A stretch of DNA of 64,000 bases from positions 1 to 64,000 of the forward strand of contig CAZAEP010000001.1 of NCBI GenBank assembly GCA_964484045.1, written 5' to 3'. The translations under genes were made by a program, and so were the position numbers. The stretch is from J134 sp964484045 (lineage in GTDB: Bacteria > Pseudomonadota > Alphaproteobacteria > Sphingomonadales > Rhodothalassiaceae). The notes under the pieces are model-generated. The model did no database searches. It was not told the origin of the DNA and worked only from the letters and a program-made list of their open reading frames with translations. Shown here piece after piece: positions 25,792 through 32,817 of the stretch. Each line of letters begins with the position of its first letter. Position 1 is the first letter of the stretch.

Positions 25792-26865
25792 CTAATAGTG
25801 CTCTTGCGGCGGTATCCGCCGCTTCTGGAAGCGGGTGTCCTCGGGCCGTCCGGTTTCGGGATTGAAGGCGACGGTCCGCGGACTGTTGTCGGTCAGGCTG
25901 TAATGCGCGCTCACGCGGCCGCTCCAGACATCGATGAACTGCCAGCCGGTGCCGTCGCGCTCGAAGAAGGGGTCGGCCCGGTTCATCGGGATGGTCAGCG
26001 CCGGCAGATGAGCGGACGCCTGGGCGTAGGTTTCGGGATAGGGCCAGGGCCAGGCCGTCGCCATCGCCAAATAGAAGGAGATATTGCCGATCTGATTGCT
26101 CTGGATCTGGTGTACATGGCCGTAGAGGACGGTGACCTTGTCGAAGCGCTGCAGGATCGCCTGCACCTCGTCGGCGTCCTCGGTCCAGAAGTTCCAGTTG
26201 CGGAAGATCTTCTGCAGCGGCGAATGCGAGCAGACGACGATGGGCGTCGCAGGATCGAGCCCTGCGAGATCGTCGGCGAGCCATTTGCGCTGCGCCGCGC
26301 CGACCATGAAGGGCGAGCCGCGCGGGTCGTCGAGCCCGGCCATCACCGCCATGCGTTCCTCTCCCGAGGACCAGCGGTTGTAGGTCCAGTCGTCATAGGT
26401 GAGAATGCTGTTGAGAACCACGAAGTGCACGCCCTTGTGGTCGAAGCTGTAATATTGCGGCCCCAGCCGCTTCGACCAGTATTCGCCGAGATCGCGATAG
26501 TAGTCGTGCTCGCCCATGACGAAGCGGATGTCGTAGCGCAGCGCCGAGAGAATCTCGAGCCCGTGGTCGATCTCGGCGGGCTTGGCGAGCTGTGCGATGT
26601 CGCCGCCATAGAGGACGAAATCGGGCCTGGGATCGAGCATGTTGCACTCGGCCACCGCGCGGACAAGGCCGCGGTCCCAGTTGCGCACGAATTCGCGGCC
26701 CCTGATCTGCTGGATGTGGGAATCCGAGATATAGGCGAAGGTGAAGTCGGGCCGCGTACCGCCGAAGGCGAGGCGGACGAAGCTGAGCGGCAGCAGCGAA
26801 CCGGCGAGCGCGGCGCTGCCGGCGCCGAGCAGGCGGCGTCGATTGAGGGTCGCGGGCATCGTCAT
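25792..26865 (-). CDS. Tat-exported calcineurin-like metallophosphoesterase (357 aa)
   Basis: Periplasmic di-metal phosphoesterase. The N-terminus has a twin-arginine signal (NRRRLLGAGSAALAGSLLPL). The metal-site motifs are all visible: ISDSHI (D/H), YGGDIA, GEHDYY in place of the usual GNHD, SHSPL and GHVHQI. The GNHD Asn is thus Glu, a change worth noting. Substrate is unknown. The start codon overlaps the peroxidase stop by 4 bp. A second ATG at 26859 sits at better spacing from AGGAG and may be the real start. Confidence 0.88.
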   Translation of the reverse strand: MTMPATLNRRRLLGAGSAALAGSLLPLSFVRLAFGGTRPDFTFAYISDSHIQQIRGREFVRNWDRGLVRAVAECNMLDPRPDFVLYGGDIAQLAKPAEIDHGLEILSALRYDIRFVMGEHDYYRDLGEYWSKRLGPQYYSFDHKGVHFVVLNSILTYDDWTYNRWSSGEERMAVMAGLDDPRGSPFMVGAAQRKWLADDLAGLDPATPIVVCSHSPLQKIFRNWNFWTEDADEVQAILQRFDKVTVLYGHVHQIQSNQIGNISFYLAMATAWPWPYPETYAQASAHLPALTIPMNRADPFFERDGTGWQFIDVWSGRVSAHYSLTDNSPRTVAFNPETGRPEDTRFQKRRIPPQEHY

Positions 26866-27998
26866 CTCCTCTGTTCGGCGATGGCGTATTGCGGGCTCGT
26901 CAGCGCTTCGAGGAAGGCCACGAGATCGGCCTTTTGCGCCTCGTCGAGCCCGAGCGGGCGAATGCCGCCGCTCTGGAAGGGATTGATCGGGTCGCTTTCC
27001 GTTACCCGGCCGCCATTGTTGTAGAAGTCGACGACGTCCTCCAGCGTCGCGAGCGAACCGTCATGCATGTAGGGCGCGGTGCGCGCGACATTGCGCAGGG
27101 TCGGGGTCTTGAAGGCGCCGATATGCGTCATCCAGCCGCTGACCGCATAGCGGCCGAGCTCGGAAAGGTCGAGATTGCCGAGCACCAGCTTGTCGACGTC
27201 CGCCCCTTCGGCGCGATGTTCCGTCATCGCCTTCGTCAGGGTGTCGACCGCGTCCGAGATCTTTTCGAAGCTGACATTGAGATTGTGAAAGCGGCCGTCC
27301 GTGAAAAGCGCGAAGTTCTGCGAGATCCGGTGGCAGGAGACGCAACGGCCTTCATTGAGAAAGACATCGAATCCGCGCTTGGCGGCCGCACTCATGGCGT
27401 CCTCGTCGCCGCCGAAATACCAGCGATCGAAGGGCGTATCGCCGGCAATGACGGTGCGCTCGAACGACGCGATCGCCTGCGCCACATGTTCGATGGTCAC
27501 ATCCTCCGCCGCGACCCCGAAGGCGGCGCGAAAGGCCTCGCGATAATCGGGATCGCCGCGAATGACCGCCAGGATCGGCGCGTGATCGGGCAGCCCCATC
27601 TCGACCGGATTGAGAAAGGGCTGCTTCGACTGTCCCTCGAGATCGGGCTCGCGCCCGTCCCAGAACTGCGACGACATATAGGCGGCATTGACCACCGTCG
27701 GCGCATTGCGGGTTCCCGTGAGCCCGCGGATGCCGACCGACACCCGGCGCGGACTGTCGGTAAACACCTTGGCCGGCTCGTGGCAGGTCGAGCAACTCAC
27801 CTCGCCGGTCGCGGAAAAGCGCTTGTCGAGAAACAGGCGCTCGCCGAGAGACACCTTTTCCGGCGTCACGGGATTGTCGGCAGGAACCGGAACGGGCGGC
27901 AGCCCGAGCGGCGGCTCGCTCTGCGCGCGTGCCGCAAGGCCCGGTATACCGACGGCGAGCGCGGCGATGAAGAGGGAACATCTCATTTGGTTCGGCAT
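26862..27998 (-). CDS. Di-haem cytochrome c peroxidase, MauG/CcpA family (378 aa)
   Basis: Exported two-haem c protein that reduces hydrogen peroxide or oxidises a partner protein. A signal peptide (MRCSLFIAALAVGIPG, cleavage near LAARAQS) is followed by haem motifs CSTCH (C69-H73) and CVSCH (C219-H223). Family blocks QFWDGREPDLEGQ, FLNPVEMG and TPTLRNVARTAPYMHDGS are present. The ATG at 27998 has GGGAGG 9 bp upstream; an in-frame ATG at 28067 lacks one. It is the first gene of the peroxidase-phosphoesterase-cytochrome unit. MauG-like enzymes may modify proteins rather than detoxify peroxide, so the role stays open. Confidence 0.92.
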   Translation of the reverse strand: MPNQMRCSLFIAALAVGIPGLAARAQSEPPLGLPPVPVPADNPVTPEKVSLGERLFLDKRFSATGEVSCSTCHEPAKVFTDSPRRVSVGIRGLTGTRNAPTVVNAAYMSSQFWDGREPDLEGQSKQPFLNPVEMGLPDHAPILAVIRGDPDYREAFRAAFGVAAEDVTIEHVAQAIASFERTVIAGDTPFDRWYFGGDEDAMSAAAKRGFDVFLNEGRCVSCHRISQNFALFTDGRFHNLNVSFEKISDAVDTLTKAMTEHRAEGADVDKLVLGNLDLSELGRYAVSGWMTHIGAFKTPTLRNVARTAPYMHDGSLATLEDVVDFYNNGGRVTESDPINPFQSGGIRPLGLDEAQKADLVAFLEALTSPQYAIAEQRR

Positions 27999-28080
27999 GC
28001 GAAAGGTCCTCCCGCTCGGGGCGTCCGGCGCGATGAACGCCGCCGCCTCGCAGGGAGTGTATCGCATGCCATGACATCGC

Positions 28081-28127
28081 CTAAGACGATAATGTAAGTA
28101 ACTGTGATCGATTTCTTCGATATATCG
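28081..28127 (-). promoter_or_regulatory. AT-rich promoter region of the peroxidase operon
   Basis: A markedly AT-rich stretch in a GC-rich background, about 85-130 bp upstream of the peroxidase start. It carries a perfect 10-bp palindrome CGATATATCG (28118-28127) and -10-like sequences (CATTAT/TACATT on the minus strand). No exact -35 box is clear. It could be bound by a regulator responding to peroxide or iron; this is inference. Confidence 0.3.
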
Positions 28128-28138
28128 TCGTGGCGGCG

Positions 28139-29317
28139 CTATCCGGCGGCGATCCCGAGATCGGCGAGGATGCGGGCGCGATCCGCGTCGAGCGCCGGCG
28201 CGGGGCGACGCGTCGGCGCATCGGGCGCATCGCTCATCTTGACCGGATTTCCGGCCATGCGCATCGGTCCGGCCACCGGATCCTCGGCCGTGACCACCAT
28301 ATTGCGGGCCTGTACCTGCGGGTCGGCGAGCACGGCGGCAACGTCGTTGATCGGGCCGCAGGGGATGCCGGCGGCGCCCAGGCGTTCGAGCCAGACCGCC
28401 GCCGGCGCCTCGGCGAGAGCCGTCTCGATCGCCGCGTGCAGCGCCGCCTCATGGGCGGTGCGGGCCTCATTGCTTGCGAACCGCGCATCCGAGCGCCATT
28501 CGGGATGGCCGAGCACGTCCGCAAGTCGCGCAAAGAGGCCGTCGTTCCCCGCGGCGATGACGAGATGACCATCCTGCGCCCTGAAGGCCGCGAAGGGTGT
28601 GATCGAGGGATGGCGCGCGCCCAGCGGACCGGGAACCACTCCCGTCGCCTCATGGCGCGCGATCGCGTTCTCGAGAATCGCCACCTGCCCGTCGAGCATG
28701 GCGACATCGACCAGCCGGCCGCGCCCGCTGCGCGCGCGATCGTGAAGCGCCGCAACGATCCCGACCGCCGCGAAAAGCCCGGCCGCGATGTCGCCGATCG
28801 AGGTGCCGACGCGGGTCGGCGGCCCACCGGGATGGCCGGTGATCGACATGATGCCGCCCATCGCCTGCACCACGAGGTCGTAGGCGGCGCGGTCGCGATA
28901 GGGGCCGGTCTGCCCGAAGCCCGAGACCGCGGCGTAGACGAGGCGCGGATGGCGGGTTCGCAGTGTCTCCCAACCATAGCCGAGGCGGGCCATCACGCCG
29001 GGGCGGAAATTCTCGACCAGCACGTCGGCGCGGGCGAGAAGCGCCTCGAAAATTTCCCGGTCGTCCGCTTCCGCGAGATCGAGCGCGATCGATTCCTTGC
29101 CGCGATTGAGTCCGGCGAAATAGGCGGAGACGCGGCGTCCGTCCGCGGCTTCGAGAAAGGGCCCGATATGGCGGGCGTCGTCGCCGCCCGCGGGGCGCTC
29201 GACCTTGATCACCCGTGCGCCGAGCTCGCCGAGAATCATGGTGCAATAGGGGCCGGCGAGAACCCGGCTCAAATCGACCACCAGGATATCCGAGAGCGGT
29301 CCCCTGTCTCCTGTCAT
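28139..29317 (-). CDS. Class III (CaiB/BaiF family) CoA-transferase (392 aa)
   Basis: Cytosolic enzyme moving CoA between carboxylic acids. The family start VVDLSRVLAGPYCTMILGEL, the KVERP block, NRGKESIALDL and ENFRPGVMARLGYG are present. The catalytic Asp lies in AAYDLVVQAMGG. The C-terminal LGAAGIPCGPINDV block is also typical. Substrate cannot be told; formyl-, succinyl- or acyl-CoA donors are all possible. It lies alone on the minus strand, downstream of the TonB-dependent receptor genes and their terminator. It may serve catabolism of whatever those receptors import, but nothing shows it directly. Confidence 0.92.
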   Translation of the reverse strand: MTGDRGPLSDILVVDLSRVLAGPYCTMILGELGARVIKVERPAGGDDARHIGPFLEAADGRRVSAYFAGLNRGKESIALDLAEADDREIFEALLARADVLVENFRPGVMARLGYGWETLRTRHPRLVYAAVSGFGQTGPYRDRAAYDLVVQAMGGIMSITGHPGGPPTRVGTSIGDIAAGLFAAVGIVAALHDRARSGRGRLVDVAMLDGQVAILENAIARHEATGVVPGPLGARHPSITPFAAFRAQDGHLVIAAGNDGLFARLADVLGHPEWRSDARFASNEARTAHEAALHAAIETALAEAPAAVWLERLGAAGIPCGPINDVAAVLADPQVQARNMVVTAEDPVAGPMRMAGNPVKMSDAPDAPTRRPAPALDADRARILADLGIAAG

Positions 29318-29341
29318 CTCACACGGCTCCGGACAAGCGGA

Positions 29342-29361
29342 GGGCGGCCCGAAGACCGCCC
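29342..29361 (-). terminator. Hairpin terminator of the first TonB-dependent receptor gene
   Basis: Minus-strand stem GGGCGGTC/GGCCGCCC closing a very stable UUCG tetraloop (29342-29361), 27 bp beyond the stop codon. A T-run is absent, so termination strength is uncertain. Confidence 0.5.
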
Positions 29362-29388
29362 CTCACGCCCCGCCCCCTTTCCGGGTCT

Positions 29389-32300
29389 CTAGAAGCGGAA
29401 CCCCAGCCGCACATAGGCCATGCGTCCGCGCGGATCATGGGTCCGGCTTTCAAACCCGCCGTCGGTGTTCACGAAGGGCGGCTTGTTGTTGAAGAGGTTG
29501 ATGCTGCCCACCGTCAGCACCATGCCCTCGAGCGCGCCCGTTTCGCCGAAGCTGTAGCTGTACTGCACATCGACCGTCGTATGGCTCTTGATCTTGGCGA
29601 AGTCGAGCCCGTCGGGGCAGGTGAGAAACACCGGATCGGAGCCCACGAAGTCGGAGAAAGCGGGACCGCCGCCGCAATTCTGGTCGTCCTTGAAGCTGTC
29701 GATATAGCGCAGGAAGGTCACGAACCGGTGGCCGCCTTTCGCGTAGCCCAGATTGGCGTTGAAGCGGATGCGCGGCAGGGGCGCCGTGAAGTTCTGCGAA
29801 TTGCGGAAACCGACGACGTCGATGATCGCGCCCCCCGGTCCCACCGGCGCCTTGTAGCTGTTGACATAGGTGCCCTCGATGCCGGTGCGGAAGGTTCCGA
29901 TATCGGTATCGAACTCGTATTTGACGGAAGCGTCGAAGCCGTTGGTCTTGATCCCCGCCGCATTGACGAACTGCGACTGCACGAAGGCGAGACCGCCGGT
30001 CGGCCCGAGCTTGACGATACCGTTGGCGATCAGGCCCGGATCGAAATTCGGGTCGGTCGGGATCAGCGCCCGGCGCGCCACCTCTTCCGGCTGCTGACGG
30101 ATGATGATGTCGTTGAAATCGAACTGCCACCAGTCGAAATTGAGCTCGAGGCCGGCCGTCGGCGTTGCCGTGAAGCCAAGATTGAACGCCGTCGAATCCT
30201 CGGGCTGCAGGTCCTCATTGCCGATCGTGCGAATGGGAATGAAGGGCTGCGCCGTCGGGTTGCGCGGATCGATGACCGAATTGAGCGTCGTCTGATTGCC
30301 GAACTGCTGGAACACCGAGGGCGCCCGGAAGGCGGTGCTGAAGGACCCGCGAAGCGACAGCCAGTCGGTGGGCCGGAACAGCGCCGCCACCTTGGGGTCG
30401 ACGGTGTCGCCCGTCATCCCCCCATAGTTCTCGTAGCGCACCGCGGCCGAGACCTCGAGAGTCTCGAGCAACGGAATCCGCGTCTCGGCGAACAGCGCGA
30501 CGACGTCGCGGCTGGCGTTGAAATCGAAGATCGGCTCGCTGATGAAAAGGAAATTGCCGCGGTTCGTGTCGTCGTCGAAGTCGTGGCGCAGCGCCTCGTC
30601 GCGATACTGGAAGCCGAAGGCGATGCTCAGGGGGCCCGCCGGCAGGTCGAAGACATCGCCGGCCATCACCGCGTCGACGACCGTGAGATCGCTCTGGCCG
30701 TCGAGCGTCAGCTCGCCGATGATGAAGTCGAGCACCTCGGCACTGTTGACCAGCGGCACGGTGACCGGATTGCCCTGTCCGTCGGTCAGCGGCGCACCGC
30801 TGAGGTCGAAGACCGGCACGCGGGCCGCGGGGTCGCCGATCACCCCGGTGGCGAAGGGATTGTAGAAGAGGCACCCCCCGACGCCCGGCGTGCCCGTCGC
30901 CGGGTCGCAGTCGGTGCCGCCGAGACCCATGAGCGCGAGGTTGGTCTCGTCGGCGAGCCCGTCGCTGACCCGGAAGCCGTAATTGTTGATCGCCCGCGTG
31001 TAGCTGACGTCATAATACCAGGTCTCGCCGAGGTCGCCCTTCAGTCCCGCCACGATGCGGAAGGTGTCGTGCTTGATGTTGCTCGGATTGGGATTGTCGG
31101 TGAAGAAGTCGTTGATCTGTCCGGCGGCGGGGCTGCGGCCGATGAAGAGCGTCGCCGCGCCGGTAAAGGGATTGAACGGGTTGTTGGGCAGGAGCGGGAT
31201 CGGCGTCACGATCGGAAAGTTCGAATTGCCCCTGACCGCACGATTGCGCGCGAAGGCGAACTCGCCATAGAAGGTCGCCGCCTTTCCGAGCTCGTGCGTG
31301 AAGCTGGCATAGCCCTGAAAACGGGTCTCGTCGGGCACGAAGTTGAAGAAGCGGCCGAAATCGAACTGGCAGGCGCCGACGGTGACCGGCTGACCGGTGA
31401 TCGGGTCGGGAACCTGGCTCGTTCCGGGCACGACATCGTCGTCGATCGCGGCCACCGCATCGCAGTTCGGATCGGGAATGAGCAGCGTGCCGAATCCGGC
31501 GCCGCCTTGGGCCGCGATCAGATCGGCGAAGGCCTGCCCGAGCGCCGCCTGCTGCGCCGGCGACAGGGTCAGGGGGTTGAAGCCGGCCAGCGACGGGCTG
31601 ATGAGCTCCGGCGCGAGGACCAGCAACTGCGGCAGCACGGTCCCGGTGAAGCTGTCCTGGATGCTGTCCGCGGGGGCGAGGATCGAGGCCGGATTGTTGG
31701 GGTCGAGGATGGCATTCGTCTGCTGCTGGAAGCCGGCGAAGGAGCCGACGAGGAAACCGCCCATGCCGTCGGGGATCACCGGTGTGCCCGCGACCGGGCC
31801 GACGCCGGGAAAGTTGAACAGCGGCACCGCATTGTCGAAGCCCGCATTGAAAAGATTGGCGAGCGGCCCGAGCGCCGGATTGAGCGCCGCATTGGGGGCG
31901 GTCAGCGGAATGAAATTGCCCGGAAAGCTGGTCACAGACGAGATGCTGAGCCCCCCCGGCCCCCGGAATCCGTCCGGTCGAAGATCACGCTCGCGGGTGG
32001 TCAGCGGCGAGCGGTCGAGATAGCTCGCGGCGACCGTCATATGCGTCCGGTCGTTGCCGCCGCCCCACAGCGCCTGGGCCTTGAAATCATTCTGGCTGTG
32101 GTTGGTGTTGCCCTGCCATTCGGCCTGCAGTTCGAGGCCCTCGAAATTCTTGCGGGTGATGAAATTGACCACGCCGGCGACGGCGTCGGAACCGTAGATC
32201 GCGGACGCGCCGTCCTTGAGCACCTCCACCCGCTCGAGCGCGATCATCGGAATCAGCGAGGCGGTGTCGACGAACAGCAGGCCGTCGTCCGTCGGCGCCG

Positions 32301-32682
32301 CCGAGGTCACCTGCCGCCGGCCGTCGAGAAGGACGAGGGTCGAGGCGAGACCGAGGCCGCGCAGATTGATCGACTCGGTGCCGGTGGTCAGATTCTGCGT
32401 AAAGGCGTCCGGATTGTTCTGCGCCCCGTTGTTGGTGGTCAGCGTCTGCGTGATGTCGGCAATGTCGGCGGCGCCGATCTCGAGCACGTCCTCACGTCCG
32501 ATGACCGAAATCGGCGACGGCTTGTCGGCCTGCCGGACGGTGCGGATGTAGCTGCCCGTGACGACGATCTCCTCGAGCTCTCCTTCGGTCGTCTGCGCCT
32601 GCTGTGCCTGCGCCTGTCCGGCCACGGCGACCGAGATCGCCAGCGCCGCGGTTCCGGCATGAAATAAGAACCTCCTCGACAT
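29389..32682 (-). CDS. TonB-dependent outer-membrane receptor (1097 aa)
   Basis: Ligand-gated outer-membrane beta-barrel energised by TonB. Signal peptide at residues 1-27 (cleavage near GQAQAQQ). A TonB-box-like LEEIVVTGSYIR is followed by the plug (SVIGREDV, LRGLGLASTLVLLDGRRQV, VEVLKDGASAIYGSDAVAGV). The barrel ends in Phe (VRLGFRF), as needed for BAM insertion. Substrate is unknown; such long receptors of alphaproteobacteria are often linked to oligosaccharides or other organic compounds rather than siderophores. It resembles the next receptor closely in the plug. ATG at 32682 with AAGGAGG upstream; a GTG one codon earlier is unlikely. Confidence 0.93.
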   Translation of the reverse strand: MSRRFLFHAGTAALAISVAVAGQAQAQQAQTTEGELEEIVVTGSYIRTVRQADKPSPISVIGREDVLEIGAADIADITQTLTTNNGAQNNPDAFTQNLTTGTESINLRGLGLASTLVLLDGRRQVTSAAPTDDGLLFVDTASLIPMIALERVEVLKDGASAIYGSDAVAGVVNFITRKNFEGLELQAEWQGNTNHSQNDFKAQALWGGGNDRTHMTVAASYLDRSPLTTRERDLRPDGFRGPGGLSISSVTSFPGNFIPLTAPNAALNPALGPLANLFNAGFDNAVPLFNFPGVGPVAGTPVIPDGMGGFLVGSFAGFQQQTNAILDPNNPASILAPADSIQDSFTGTVLPQLLVLAPELISPSLAGFNPLTLSPAQQAALGQAFADLIAAQGGAGFGTLLIPDPNCDAVAAIDDDVVPGTSQVPDPITGQPVTVGACQFDFGRFFNFVPDETRFQGYASFTHELGKAATFYGEFAFARNRAVRGNSNFPIVTPIPLLPNNPFNPFTGAATLFIGRSPAAGQINDFFTDNPNPSNIKHDTFRIVAGLKGDLGETWYYDVSYTRAINNYGFRVSDGLADETNLALMGLGGTDCDPATGTPGVGGCLFYNPFATGVIGDPAARVPVFDLSGAPLTDGQGNPVTVPLVNSAEVLDFIIGELTLDGQSDLTVVDAVMAGDVFDLPAGPLSIAFGFQYRDEALRHDFDDDTNRGNFLFISEPIFDFNASRDVVALFAETRIPLLETLEVSAAVRYENYGGMTGDTVDPKVAALFRPTDWLSLRGSFSTAFRAPSVFQQFGNQTTLNSVIDPRNPTAQPFIPIRTIGNEDLQPEDSTAFNLGFTATPTAGLELNFDWWQFDFNDIIIRQQPEEVARRALIPTDPNFDPGLIANGIVKLGPTGGLAFVQSQFVNAAGIKTNGFDASVKYEFDTDIGTFRTGIEGTYVNSYKAPVGPGGAIIDVVGFRNSQNFTAPLPRIRFNANLGYAKGGHRFVTFLRYIDSFKDDQNCGGGPAFSDFVGSDPVFLTCPDGLDFAKIKSHTTVDVQYSYSFGETGALEGMVLTVGSINLFNNKPPFVNTDGGFESRTHDPRGRMAYVRLGFRF

Positions 32683-32817
32683 CACTCTTCCCCTCCTTGC
32701 CCCGGGCGAATACGCCCTTTGACCACGCCCGCCGGCCCCGTCGCATTCTCCCGTCGATGGTGGCCGGCCGGAAAGCCGCGACGGCGGCGCACATCCGGCC
32801 CCGCCGCCTGGTTTCTC

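Noticed and set aside
29215..32667. A 1150-codon open frame on the plus strand opposite the first TonB receptor gene, and similar long frames opposite cysG/bioB (5548-7959), the subtilase-like gene, mutS and glnD
   Set aside because: These are mirror frames that GC-rich codon use leaves open. Their translations are Arg/Gly/Asp/Ala-rich without domains, and the opposite strand encodes recognisable proteins.
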